Notes: a model not told the origin generated them from the letters alone. Shown: positions 11,650 through 22,377, numbered from the stretch's first letter. The stretch is DNA of 64,000 bases from Vombatus ursinus (GCF_900497805.2 NW_020954610.1:26057882-26121881), one strand, 5' to 3'. Numbers and translations are program-made.

Positions 11650-12690
11650 AAGATAGAATCCTTGGTATTGTCTTTGACTCCTCCTTTTCCCTTTCCCTCC
11701 TATCTAATCAATCACCAAAGTTTGTTGATTCTTCTCCCCAAATCTCTAATATTTATCCCCTCCTATTTCAAATGCTATTACCTTAGTTTAAACCTTGCTA
11801 GTTTTCATCTGTGTTTTTGCTACAGTCTGTAATACTGTAGGACTTCTTGGAAGAGATCTGTAACTACTTAAAGGAATTTGTCCTGACTATCCACACAGGA
11901 AGAATCATCCACACAGGAAGAATCAACTGGATGAAAAATGTCATTTTCCCAAATGTATTTAGATGGAAACCTAAAGAGTTTGTCCTTAAATATGTATATC
12001 TGAGACAGAAAATGGACAATGAGTTGGGCTTGGAGTTAAAAAGGAAGAGAGTAGGCTCAATTGTTTTCAGGAAATGAAAGAAGTCCTTTAATGTCCCCAA
12101 ACTTTCCATGGATGGCCAAAGGGTCATCTTTTAAATATTCTACCTGCATTTCTCTGTGGCAGCTCGTCATGGAATATAATAGTTTCTGAAAGATTAAAAA
12201 TGAATATGACACAGAGGGCAATGTAGAAGTCCATGGTAGGGCTCAGCAAGCTGCAATACGTTAACCAATAAGGAACTTCAAAGAACAACAGCAAAGATGT
12301 ATTCAAGGAAATGTATGACAAGAAACAATCTTTAGGAGCAACATTAAAGGTGGACAGCTAGAATGTCCCACTGATGTGCTTACAATGTCAGGAGAAAGTG
12401 AGGAAGGCCTCCCAAATGTTGGGTGGGTCCCAATGTTTAACTTAGGGAAGAACATAGATGCATTGTGATGTGTGTTATTGTAGGAAACTCCCAAATTGAT
12501 GAGATAACACATTCATTTCAATGCTGGAGCATTGCTGTGGTCTCCTCACTGGTCTCAGTGCTTCCCATCTCCCCTCCCCCCATCTTAGACATTGCTTACT
12601 AAATCACAGCTCTGACTGTCATTGCATACAGAAATGTATCTCTTCTTTAAACCTGTAAGAGGATTCCCATTCTCTACCAAGTGTGATGAG
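11650..12690 (+). repeat. L2/CR1-clade LINE ORF2 fragment, split by an RTE copy
   Basis: Left piece 11650-11838 (CTTTGACTCCTCCTTTTCCC ... AATCACCAAAGTTTGTTGAT) and right piece about 12510-12690 (TGGTCTCCTCACTGGTCTCA) are consecutive parts of L2 ORF2. They meet at nearly the same consensus position. Confidence 0.65.
11840..12505 (+). repeat. RTE-clade LINE fragment (3' part of the reverse transcriptase ORF)
   Basis: 11890-12075 translates as ...FRWKPKEFVLKYVYLRQKMD then NELGLELKRKRVGSIVFRK, close to the RTE/BovB signature EFVYLGQ...N-ELG-ELKRRR-GW-AF-K. Further on, VSERLKMNMTQRAM at about 12180-12225 fits the RTE 'KLKVTQRAMERRM' stretch after a frame break. It appears inserted in the L2 fragment above. 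Confidence 0.72.
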
Positions 12691-13079
12691 GGCTTGATCC
12701 AGGGATGTTGATCAATTGAGTCCCCACAATCCACTTTGTGAAATTAAAAGATATGAAGGACAGAAAAGAAAAATAATGAGATGTATGGATTCACCTCTTG
12801 AATTTTCAATGGTTTGAATCCGCAGTTTGAAAATCTACAGCATGAAATTCCAGTTGACCCATTTATACTTAAAAAAAAAATTATTCCCTTTTCACTTACA
12901 AGTTGGAGAATAGCCCAGAAGGGTACTACACAAATTATGTAAGTGGAAGTTCAAAGCCCTTTTCAGATCTTCCAACCTTGTCTCCCATAACAGTTCCTAT
13001 GTACCTTACTTATGTTGTGCATCAACAGAACCACACACCATTTCCAGGGGATAGCTAGTGCTTTCTCCATATCCATGTT
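12691..13079. other. Intron sequence, nothing recognised
   Basis: No repeat or exon assigned. Confidence 0.4.
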
Positions 13080-13400
13080 TTTGTTCATATTTCCCTTTAT
13101 GTAGAATGCTCTTTCTTTTGCATGAACCCAGCTGACTAATTTTTACCTTTTCTTCAGGGCCCAACTCAAAATCTACCCTTTCTATGAAGCCTCTGATTGC
13201 CCTAGCTGGAAGAAATTTTGCCCTCCTTTAAAGTCAGAGCACAGTCTCTGAAGATTTCTGTCTACTTTCACTTTTTATCTTTTATCATAGTTGTTTGCAT
13301 ATATGTCTCCTCCTTTTAGACTGAAAGTTTCTTTAAGATAAGAACTATGTATATTGATCTTTGCCTTACCCACAGTGCCCAGCACCATGCTTTCTTCATA
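13080..13400 (+). repeat. L2-type LINE 3' end
   Basis: AGAATGCTCTTTCTTTTGCA, TTCAGGGCCCAACTCAAAAT, TATGAAGCCTCTGATTGCCC and CCACAGTGCCCAGCACCATG follow the L2 order. Confidence 0.75.
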
Positions 13401-13424
13401 GTCGACCTAGAGTTTCTAATTTAC

Positions 13425-13637
13425 AATCCAGGGGTAGATTTCAGGAGGTTTTTGAACATGGATGAGGGAAAAATCTATACTTTTATTTTCACTAAACTTT
13501 GGTTTTCATTGTAATCCTATGTATTTCATTTTATACATTTAAAATCATCATTCTGGAATGGGGGAGGGGAGAAGGTATAGGCTTCATTAAACTACCAAAG
13601 AGGACCATCACATAGAAAAGTTTAAGAACCTCTCTAG
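13425..13637. repeat. hAT-type non-autonomous DNA transposon, degenerate
   Basis: Body TGTAATCCTATGTATTTCAT plus end AAAAGTTTAAGAACCTCTC match the mammalian hAT MITE family ending in 'ggttaagaacccctg'. Ends are eroded. Confidence 0.6.
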
Positions 13638-13817
13638 CTGATGGTCAATTTTTTTTTAGACTGATACTCTCAGGAAGGGAAGAAGGTAATAGTGATTGGG
13701 GGTTTGAAGATGTGGATTGTTATAATACATGGCCATAATTGTTTACAACATCTAAGGATCAATGATTCTGAGTATGACTGTAAGAATATGACATTTAACC
13801 TGTGTGTGTATAAACAA

Positions 13818-13885
13818 GTTGATATATATATATATTACATGATATATATTTTATATATATCATAAGTATATATACATAGTTATAC
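13818..13885. repeat. TA microsatellite
   Basis: Impure (TA)n tract. Confidence 0.85.
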
Positions 13886-14997
13886 ATACACCTATGTTTA
13901 TGTAGACTCTTCTTTTTCTTTATGAATTTTCTTTGTTAATGTCTTTTTATTTTTCCTAAAATTTTACCTAAAAATCCTAAAAATAATTCACCAAGAGTGA
14001 ACTCAAAAGATAGAGAAATAAATTATGATGTCATCCCTTTGGGGCAATTTTTATTCCCATATGGTAACTTTCAATTCCATAAAATTTATTTTTTCTTATT
14101 TTATTTTTCATTTACAGAAAGAAGAAAAATTACTTAGGCTTATAACATGTGTGATTTGTGTGCCAGATTTTATTTATTCCTTTCTGGCTGTCTATACAGG
14201 CAACTTGGTGTGCGGAGATAGGCAAATATCTCAGGGATGTGAGCTCCTAATGAAGCTCATTTTGAAAATCCAAGTTAAAAAAAATCTTTTTTTAAAAATA
14301 TTTTTAAAGCAATGTGTTTGCTCCTCTATTCTAAATTTTCTATATAATTGCCCAAATTTTCACTCTAATCTGTATAGACAGTCTATGAATTGTTATAAAT
14401 TGAAGCATGGATTTTTTCATTGTTTTAAATGAAAACTTTAGAAACCTCCAACACCAAAAACCAAAACCAATTTCTAACTGATGCCTTGATCAAATATAGA
14501 GAAATAAACAGAAACCCTGAAGCTAATAATTTCTATGCATATTTAATGATTATAACTTTTTCTGCCTTAAGTCAGTTATCATTTGGTTCAGAATGGAATT
14601 AAAATTATTTTTGCATTTATTGCTGAAGATTTTCTTTCTCCATATCTCAAGGTCCTGCAAGAAGCAAGTAGATGCATCTTTAACTAAAAAATTGCAAAAG
14701 CAGTTGCTGGGAAAGCTATGTAATATTAGCTGAGTTTATTCAACAGACCAAAAACATAGTATCATCTATTATAACCCTGGGAATTCATCACAGAACAGCA
14801 CTCTAAAAATTAACTGGCATGATAAGTACTTTACATTTTAGTATTTACCAATTTTATTAAAAACTTGAAATGTAACAGAAAACCGAAACAACCTTCAGAT
14901 ACTTCCAGCTAAATTAGTGGAGGGACAACTGAAAACCGCATTCAATGGGAGTGTCCCAGGAAGATTCAGCAGTTCTCTAAGTAAAGACAAACCTTAC
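13886..14997 (-). other. 5' end of TEK intron 1, unique sequence
   Basis: No repeat identified between the TA tract and the exon-1 donor. The open frame 14025-14432 (135 codons) is AT-rich, low-complexity and matches no family I know. Intronic control sequence may be present but cannot be read directly. Confidence 0.4.
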
Positions 14998-15049
14998 CTG
15001 AAATGATCAGGCTGACACCATAAAGAACTAATCGGGCTAAAGAGTCCAT
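14998..15049 (-). CDS. TEK: TEK (TIE2) first coding exon: start codon and signal peptide
   Basis: TEK encodes the angiopoietin receptor tyrosine kinase TIE2 of endothelial and some blood cells. On the minus strand ATG at 15049-15047 opens MDSLARLVLYGVSLIIS plus the first base of a Gly codon, then the donor CAG|GTAAGG at 14998/14997. Human TEK, from memory, starts MDSLASLVLCGVSLLLSG, and its exon 1 ends at the same split Gly. The residues just before the ATG (GATTTGGAAAAGC) also resemble the human 5'UTR. The 17 residues form the hydrophobic signal peptide; Arg replaces a Ser at position 6. The ligand-binding Ig/EGF/FNIII domains and the kinase are not in this window: exon 2 must lie more than 15 kb downstream, beyond position 1. 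Being short, the exon is identified by sequence match, phase and synteny with IFT74. Confidence 0.93.
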
Positions 15050-15480
15050 GCTTTTCCAAATCTCTCCATCCAGTTTCCACAGTCACACATGGGTTCCCAA
15101 TGATCCTTTCACCAATCCTGGTCTTTGTGACTTTCCACAGGCATATTCTAGTCAGCCTTGTTTACACGTTAAGAGGCAAGAAAGAGAAGCACTGGAGCAG
15201 GCTGTAACACTCATTGCTGTCTGAGCACAGGGAGTTGAAGTTCCTTTTTCCTGTTTCCTTTGTAGATTAGGATAGGAAAGGCTGGATCTTAAAGGCAATT
15301 GGTATCAGCAGGACTGGGAGGCTTTGCAAGCCCTGTCCATCTTGCAATACATCAAAACACTTTTCTGCTTCTGCTCCTGGGGTAGAGGATTGTATTTAGA
15401 GAACCAGTAATGGGTCATGGTCAGCATTGTCAGAAACAATAGGAGCATCCTCTGGTAGGCAGGATACTGAAAATAACAAA
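15050..15480 (-). promoter_or_regulatory. TEK: TEK 5'UTR and proximal promoter region
   Basis: Repeat-free sequence immediately upstream of the TEK start codon. The first 20 or so bases before the ATG resemble the human TEK leader. I see no TATA box in a convincing place. Several GGAA cores (ETS sites) occur on the gene strand, with a tight group at 15240-15262. The transcription start is not visible and the UTR/promoter boundary is inferred. Confidence 0.7.
15240..15262 (-). promoter_or_regulatory. ETS cluster with FOX:ETS-like core in the TEK promoter
   Basis: On the gene strand, about 200 bases upstream of the start codon, three GGAA cores lie within 22 bases. One forms AACAGGAA (15248-15255), the core of the composite FOX:ETS motif known from endothelial enhancers. 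The flanks deviate from the full consensus at two positions. TEK is a known ETS-regulated endothelial gene, so the placement is sensible, but binding is inferred. Confidence 0.5.
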
Positions 15481-15804
15481 CTCTCCACCTATGTATGGTA
15501 TGTGATGATGGTCATCTCTTTCCCAATTGTTCACTGTTCCCAAAGGGCCTTACTATTCACTTAGCTCCCTGGCAAAGGTTTTTTTTTTTTTTTTTGGGTG
15601 TGGTGAACATGTTTTATTTTTGTTTCTCTTTTGACTCCACATGGTTTAAATTTGAAAAGAAGTTTTATATGATGAGACCATGGAATCCTATCTGAATTTA
15701 ATATAATTATCATTGGTGGATATATTAGTCTGGGTAGCCCTGTAGATTAGTTCTAGAACTCACACAACCCGAAAATCTTCCCATTTCTCCCTACAACTTG
15801 CTGA

Positions 15805-15975
15805 TGTCATAGGAATCATAAAATTTAGAGCTGGATGGAGGTTTACAGAGTTCCACCCAAAGAAGTATGGTATGCTCAGCATGTCCTAGGTCACTCATGT
15901 AGTAACAGAACTAGGTTCAGAGCTATGTTCTCTAACTCCAAAGCCTGTCTACTTTCTACAATATCACAGTGCCCA
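15805..15975 (-). repeat. MIR-related SINE (GAGCTGGA...-lead family)
   Basis: AATTTAGAGCTGGATGGAGG lead, then a degraded antisense SINE ending TTCTACAATATCACAGTGCC. Confidence 0.5.
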
Positions 15976-16194
15976 TTAATCAGATGTATCTGTTGGAAAA
16001 ATGCTTAAGGATACCAGTGCCGTGAGCTGTATTTTAAATCTTCATTAAAATTCATTTGTGGCTGGCTTAATTTCCTTTAGGTCCTGGAACAAGGTAATTT
16101 GTGAGATTGATTTTGTGGTTATGAGACACTATTTTCTAGGGAAATCCAAAATAAGTTACAAACATATAAAAAAACAAAAAATGAGTTCATATGA

Positions 16195-17250
16195 ATAAGT
16201 GAATGAATAAAAACTATGTCTGGATTACAATGTTCAAAGTACTGTTTTAAGTACTGGAGATACAAACAGAAAAACAAGACCGTTCCTGCTATCAAGGATC
16301 TCATATTCAAATAGCAGGAGACAACACATATGGGAGGTTTCAGCTGTAAGTGAGAAGGAGGGATCAAGGATCATTAAGTACCTGCTATGTTCCAGGCACT
16401 GTGACAAGCACTTTACAAATATTATCTTATTTGGGCCTCACAAGAACCCTAGGAGTAGGTGTATTGTATTATCGCCATTTTATAGTTGAGGAAACTGATG
16501 CAGGAAAAGGTTAAGGGAGTTGCCCAGGGTCACATAGCTAGGAAATGTCTGAGACCCTATCTGAATTCATATCCTCCTCACTCTAGGACCAGAATTCTAT
16601 CCATTGCACCACTGAGCTGTCTCCATAGTCTTTAGGGTGCAATTGCAAAGCAGATGGTGGTACAACACCTTTGGTGTTACTTCCATTGACAAAACTATAT
16701 CTGTTTCTAATGTTGAATTATTTTACAAGGCTAAGGTGACCAAAATATCTTTTCCCAATCTTCAGTAGCTGTGGCTGCTGAGGAGGTGGGGGATGTAGAA
16801 TCTACAGAGGCAATTAATAGGTCACATCTCCATAAAGGTTTTCTCCTGGAAGATGGGCAAGGGGGCCAGGCTGGTAACAGGGTCAATGGTCTAGAGGACA
16901 TCACTGTTCCTGGGGCTCTTGGGCTTATCTGTCTATTGGTAGTAGTTGGTTCAATAATTGATGTTAGTGATGGTGGGGATGGCTGGCCTACTCTGCTTTA
17001 GGGTTATTCTCTTCAGTGATAACTATGGCCTCTACAATAGAAACTTATCATCTGGGGGGCACTACAATTCCTGGGATTTTTGATCCATGGGTCCTGGGCT
17101 CTCTCTATTTGATTTCAAAGGGAAATGGTGGTCAAGGTGGTAGTGGTTGTTTGACACATCTGCCATATGTTGTTTTCTGTCTCTTCCTCAGGATGCCCTG
17201 TTGCTTCAGTTAGGCTGGCTCGCCTATCCTGTTGGTGGTGGTTGGTCAGA
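16195..17250 (+). repeat. Unclassified marsupial repeat, copy 1 (split by a THER1)
   Basis: Head 16195-16345 (GGAGATACAAACAGAAAAAC ... TATGGGAGGTTTCAGCTGTA) and body 16630-17250 recur in the same order at 22870-23420. Shared landmarks include AGGTTTCAGCTG, ACTTCCATTGACAAAACTAT and TCTGTCTCTTCCTCAGGATG. The head resembles an antisense L2 tail. Open frames 16771-17001 and 17016-17213 lie in it and are not credible genes. Confidence 0.6.
16365..16622 (-). repeat. THER1/MIR SINE inside the copy-1 repeat
   Basis: Full-length reverse copy: AAGTACCTGCTATGTTCCAG ... TATAGTTGAGGAAACTGATG ... ATCCATTGCACCACTGAGCT. Confidence 0.87.
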
Positions 17251-17699
17251 GATACAAACATCAAAACACAGCTTAAAATTTGATTCATAATTGGTGAACA
17301 GAGGGAATAGAGACAAAAAGTAAATACAACAGCCTCTTTGCATATTTCAAATAAAAACACTTAGTGAAAGCAGGAATGGCAATCTTAGCCTGATGATAAA
17401 ATAATTATTTCCATAATATAACTTAGATAATAATAAGGATGCCCATAACTTAAGTGGGGAGAAAATACGTGGCATAAATAAAGCATATGCTGTATCAAGC
17501 TCTTTATGCCTCTCCTTTTCATGCTCACCAAAGCAAGGTTAAGGAAAGTAAGGTAAAGGAAGTTAAAACACCATGAAATCTTGCCTGAGGTTAATTTCAG
17601 GGTGTTGTTTAGGGTGCTGGGACCCTAAGGAGCAAATTAAGTACCTAAATTTCCACTAACAATATTTCTACCGTACTTTCCAAAGGCAGTTCAAAAAAT

Positions 17700-17905
17700 G
17701 TGCAAATGTTTGTAATGTGCATCTTCATAACATTTATGAAAGGTTAGGAGGTCAGAAGTGTGCTCCCTATTTTAAGGATAAGGGAATTGAAACGTCCTGA
17801 GATGAGCTGGCTCTAAGCCACATAGAGAGGCAGTGGAAGGACTTAGAAATAAACAAACCTTAGGACTCTTGCCTCCTAGCCCCTGTTCTATCCACCAGGC
17901 CAAGT
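17700..17905 (-). repeat. Degenerate MIR SINE
   Basis: Antisense outline: CTATTTTAAGGATAAGGGAA ... CTGTTCTATCCACCAGGCCA. Confidence 0.55.
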
Positions 17906-18369
17906 TTCCTTTGTTTGTTTTTTCATATGCCAACAAGGAAGTAAGTTTTATTAACACTCCCTAGTACTGGTCAAGTTCTTTGGAGCCTAAATGTGCTACC
18001 ATGCTCCCTCTTCTGAAATCTTCCAGAAATTCTCCAAAAGGGTTTTGTATGTTTGATGAGTATTACTGATGGTTATTAGCAATGTTATAGAATGTTTACT
18101 TAAGAATCTAAGGATTCTTGCACATTAAGTTGTGCTCTACTGTGTAACAGCTAAATCATTTTGTGGGAGGGGAAAGTAATTAATGAAGAAGATAGTCAGC
18201 TTTCCTCTGGCTTCCTGCCTCACAAATCTACAAAGTGTAGAAAACATGCCAAGATGCAATAATATGACTGTCACCTCTCAACCTTTAAGGAAATCAATTC
18301 CATAGCCAGAGCATTGAAAGTCACTGGATCAGAGATCACACCAAAATATTCAAGGAAAAGGAGAAGGAT
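17906..18369. other. Intergenic sequence, nothing recognised
   Basis: Unique-looking sequence. Confidence 0.4.
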
Positions 18370-18545
18370 CATCGGTTCATAGATGCAGAGCTGGAAAGGA
18401 TGTATGTCTAAACCCTTTATTTTACTGATGAGGAAACTAAGGTCCAGGGAGGATATATGATTTGTCTAATATCACATGGTAAATAAGCAGCCAAAGCAAG
18501 ATCTTAACCCTGGTCCTTTGACTCCAGAGCCAGTGTCATTTTCCA
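18370..18545 (-). repeat. MIR-related SINE (GAGCTGGA...-lead family)
   Basis: GATGCAGAGCTGGAAAGGAT, TTTACTGATGAGGAAACTAA, ACTCCAGAGCCAGTGTCATT. Confidence 0.65.
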
Positions 18546-18898
18546 ATTTTTATGCTTGGGAGATGACACAACCATCACTGCCTTAAAACAGCAAACTGGT
18601 TATAGACAGTTAAGAAAGTGCCATCTCCTGAGAGAGCCAACTCCTTCTGGATTGGCTCTGGCATAACAGTAGCAACCCATTCCCACTTGAAATCACATAA
18701 TATTTTCTTACAAACATTTACTGAATGACGGCTGTACATTTGCATTATACCGGCAACAGTATCAGGGGAGGTGCTATATTGGCTAGTAACAGAGATCAAT
18801 CTGTTGTTCCACTCTCATTGAATGTACACACGTATGTGTTCATATGCACACACACACAGTAGGACATGAAGTGGGATAGATGTGATGGTGGCAGGTAG

Positions 18899-19158
18899 TT
18901 GTTGTTTTTCAGTCGTTTTTCAATTATGTCTGACTCTTTGTGTCTTCATTTGGGGTTTTCTTGGCAAAGATACTGGAGTGGTTTGCCATTTCTTTCTCCA
19001 GCTCATTTATAGATGAGGAAACTGAGGCAAACTGGGTTAAGTGACTTGCCCACTGTCACACAGTTAGTAAGTATCTGATGCCACATTTGAACTCAGGAAG
19101 ATGAATCTTCCTGACTCTAGGCCTGGCACTCTATCCACTCTGTGCCACCTAACTGTCC
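18899..19158 (-). repeat. MAR1 CORE-SINE with target duplication
   Basis: Full reverse copy with RTE-like tail and head. It is flanked by 14-bp repeats, ATGGTGGCAGGTAG (18885-18898) and ATGGTGGGAGGTAG (19159-19172), with one mismatch. Confidence 0.9.
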
Positions 19159-19189
19159 ATGGTGGGAGGTAGGAGGAACCTAAAAAACT

Positions 19190-19495
19190 CTGTCCCTCAT
19201 GCCTGGAATGTTCTTCCTTCTCATCTCCATTTCCTGGCTTCCCTGGCTTCTTCTTTCAAGTCTCAGATAAAATCTCATCTTCTACAGGAAGCCTATCCCA
19301 GTCCCCCTTAATTCTAGTCCCTTCCCACCATTATTATTTCCTATTTACCTTGTATAGAGCTTGTTTGTACACTGCGGTTTTTATATTATCTCCTCCATTA
19401 GATTATGGGCTCCTTGAGGGCAGAGATCATCTTTCTTTGTATCCCCATCATTTAGCACAGTGCCTGGCACATAGTGTTTAATAAATTCTTTATCA
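19190..19495 (+). repeat. L2-type LINE 3' end, well preserved
   Basis: Follows the L2 tail from CCTGGAATGTTCTTCCTTC through CTCCTTGAGGGCAGAGATCA and CACAGTGCCTGGCACATAGT to TTTAATAAATTCTTT. Confidence 0.87.
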
Positions 19496-19690
19496 CCTTC
19501 CTTCCTTCCTTTCTTTTTCTTTTTTCTCTCTTTCTTTTTCTTTTTCTTTCTTCCTTCCTTCCTTCTTACTCTCTTCCTCCCTCTCTCTCTCCCTCCCTCC
19601 CTCCTTCTCTCTCTCTCTGTCTGTCTCTGTCTCTGTCCGTCTGTCTGTCTGTCTCTCCTTCTTCTTTTTCTTTCCTTCTTTCTTGCCACA
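19496..19690. repeat. Pyrimidine-rich microsatellite (CTTC/CT/TCTG)
   Basis: Almost pure C/T on the plus strand for 190 bases directly after an L2 tail. Apparent open frames on both strands here are low complexity. Confidence 0.95.
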
Positions 19691-20041
19691 ATATAGTCTG
19701 CTAAAGTCTGGAAAGATTACATTCCACATTAATGAAAGGAATTCCTAGGAATTTTTTTGAGGTCTTAAAATATCTGCACTTCCACTCCTGATAAATTACT
19801 TTTTGAACTCTAGAGTCCTTAAAAACCACACACACAAACACCTCAATATTTTTATTGATTGAGTATACTTGAGGAGCCACATTCTTTTGTAGGACTCATT
19901 CAAAGAAATTTAGGTGTCTAAAATACATTTTACTGACAAAAATTTACATTTTCTTTATTGGAAGAGTTGAGACCAAATGTTTCCATAGCCTGAGAGTAAC
20001 AAAAGGAGGAGAAAATCCTATTTTAGATTTCACACATAAGG

Positions 20042-20043
20042 GT

Positions 20044-20096
<53 letters not shown>
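20042..20096. repeat. TG microsatellite
   Basis: (TG)n of about 27 units, slightly interrupted. Confidence 0.97.
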
Positions 20097-20097
<1 letters not shown>

Positions 20098-20859
20098 GTT
20101 TCCTCTATTTAACATAGTTGCCCCATCTGACTTCCTTCTCTGGCTCATCCCGCTGCTGTAATCAGAGCAAAAATCTAAATTCTAAATCATCAGGGCAGTA
20201 TTTCCTCTCTCAGGATCAGATAGCATCAGCCCCAAGTATTTCTATCAAGTTCTTGGCCATTAAAGATTGAAGTCAGTATTTAAACTCAAGACAGCTACAC
20301 AGTAGCACAATATTGAAAGGTTATTTTCCTCTTTAAAAAGTGTTTTGTTTTGAGAATAATTCAATTCTATACCCCACTTGACATTTTAATGATTTTCTGT
20401 ATATACCTTTCTTATTTTTTTAGCTTTTATAATCTGCTAATAGATTAAAAAAATTTCTCTAACTGGCCCTCTCCTCCCTTCTGTTTTCCCTACATCTCCC
20501 TCACTAACTGAAATAATTATAGAATACATAATGGTTCTTCTGGAGAACTATTTCAGTAGTTCTCTACAAACTATCTATCTGTAAACTAAAAGCAAGAAAG
20601 CTTAAGTAACCAGAATGTTTTAAACATACTGTACAAGGACTGATCTTTAGAATGAAGACCTTGAAGCACATCAAGACCCTGAAACAGAGGACATAAAAAC
20701 TATAATAAAGACCGCATTAAACTATTTTGTAATAGTTTAATTGTTTGAAAATTAATTGTGCATGATATGTTTGATAATTTTTGGATAATCAATATATTTA
20801 GTTTACCAGAAGGTTCTCATTGCTCAGACATTGCTGATAAAAAAGGAATTGTTGGCTAA
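20097..20859. other. Intergenic sequence, nothing recognised
   Basis: No repeat or exon assigned. 19691-20041 is also plain. Confidence 0.4.
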
Positions 20860-20995
20860 TAGAATGATTACTGTGGAGTTATAGGACTTTGGTTCAAATC
20901 CAAGCTTTGTCACTTACTAGCTGTGTGTCCTTAAGAAAATCACTTAATCTTTCTGGGCCTTCATTTCCCCATCTTTACAAAATGAGGATACCATG
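20860..20995 (+). repeat. MIR-type SINE
   Basis: Forward copy: TTACTAGCTGTGTGTCCTTA, AATCACTTAATCTTTCTGGG, ACAAAATGAGGATACC. Confidence 0.75.
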
Positions 20996-21003
20996 TTCTA
21001 GAT

Positions 21004-21191
21004 TAGAGGTGTCAAACATGCCTGGGCAGGCTTCATTTGCCCCACAACATTCCAGAGTGCATCCTGATGGAGATTAAACATAATTGGGAAATATTTAACA
21101 AAATAAATAAAAGTGCAATACAACATTTGTGCTTTTCTAAGTCAGTATGTGGCCAGCAGGAATCCATTTCTGTTTGAATTTGATACCACTG
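21004..21191. mobile_element. hAT-type MITE with perfect 8-bp target duplication
   Basis: 188-bp element with imperfect terminal inverted repeats: left TAGAGGTGTCAAACA, right end reverse complement CAGTGGTATCAAATT. It is flanked by TTCTAGAT at 20996-21003 and again at 21192-21199. An 8-bp duplication is the hAT hallmark. No transposase is encoded. It looks like a marsupial Charlie-like MITE; the exact family is not named here. Confidence 0.85.
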
Positions 21192-21773
21192 TTCTAGATT
21201 ACTGGTGACTTTACTGTTAGACTTTTCTTGATGACTTTAATAGATTATGACCTCATCAACATAGGTGTGTGTGCCTAGATTACAACCTAGTTTGTGATTC
21301 TTGTCTACATATTCCCCCACAGATTTTTCATGGAGGATCTATCCAAAGAGCTGGAGGCTTTCCTCTAGAGTCCAGGTGTTTTTTGTTTATTTATTTGTTT
21401 CCTACATACCACTGAAGTACTGGGTTGTAGAGTTGTTATCTGTAATTAAGTTCTTATCAGACTCTTTATTACTGGGGAAGATGGTAGAATGCTAAGATAC
21501 CTAGGATTCCAGAGCCCCCTTTGGGCTGCAGCAGAGATGCCTCTATAGAAATCGTTCCCCACCCAATCTAGAAATCTTTTTAGAACCTGGGATAGACAAA
21601 TCATGGCAGGATGGGATCACAGCACTAAAGCCGAACACCCAGGGTCTAAAGCCTTCCAGGCAATTTCATGATTCTCTGCCTGACTCCTCAGAGCCCAAGC
21701 CCCACTCAGCACAGCCTACAGTGGCTGTAAGGAGAGTGACTTTGGGGACTTCTTGGTAGACCATCATGATACT

Positions 21774-22021
21774 GTTCTTGTTGTTATTGTTCAGTTCTGT
21801 ATAACTCTCCATGGGACTCCATTTTGGGTTTTCTTGGCAGAGATACTAGAGCGGTTTGCCCTTTCCTTCTCTAGCTCATTTTACAGATGAAGAAAATAAG
21901 GCAAACACGGTTAAGTGATTTGCCCAGGGCCACACAGCTAGTGTCAGAGACTAGATTTGAACTCAGGATTATCTCTTCCTGACTCCAGGCCTCCACTCTA
22001 TCGATCATGCCACCTAGCTGC
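21774..22021 (-). repeat. MAR1 CORE-SINE
   Basis: Reverse copy with tail GGGTTTTCTTGGCAGAGATA and head ATGCCACCTAGCTGCCC. Flanks CCATCATGATACT (21761-21773) and CCATTGTGGTACT (22022-22034) agree at 10 of 13 bases, a worn target duplication. Confidence 0.85.
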
Positions 22022-22377
22022 CCATTGTGGTACTACTCCCTGCCAAATAGCACTGAGCACAAATCAAGCCTAAGTCCACAGCCGGCTGCGTCAGCCCTGA
22101 GAGATTCAGCAAAGCACTCCCAGAAATGGAACCAAGGTTGGTCCACTCCCACTTGACCCAAACCCAGTTGTAGCCTAGCACAGAAAGAAGTGACCAGAGT
22201 CAAACTTGGAGGAAAAGCCTTAAAGCAAAATCCAGTTTGAGCAGTACCTGCAGCTAGTGGAAGGATTCCATGGAAGTGGCCCCTGAGTCCAGCAACAAGG
22301 AGGCAGGCCCTAGCAGATCCTACAGCAGAGAGAGGTCCTAGAGCCTCTAGAGGTTGACTAGATGGTGTCTAGTACCA

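Larger units (their letters stand above)
1..14997 (-). other. TEK: TEK intron 1 (partial)
   Basis: Everything below the TEK exon-1 donor lies in intron 1, which is tens of kilobases long in human. No TEK exon 2 (start of the Ig-like region) is recognisable here. The intron holds SINE, L2, CR1, RTE and hAT remnants and one long repeat-free block at 5690-6480. Confidence 0.85.

Noticed and set aside
14025-14432. 135-codon open frame in TEK intron 1
   Set aside because: AT-rich composition, no recognisable domain, on the strand opposite TEK; looks like chance.
1-14997. TEK exon 2
   Set aside because: Looked for the Ig-like N-terminal region on the minus strand; none seen. In human, intron 1 is longer than the space available here.
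16771-17213. Two consecutive open frames suggesting a small gene
   Set aside because: Both lie in a dispersed repeat also present at 22870-23420.
19381-19729. Arg/Lys/Glu-rich open frames on the minus strand
   Set aside because: Low-complexity translation of a pyrimidine microsatellite.
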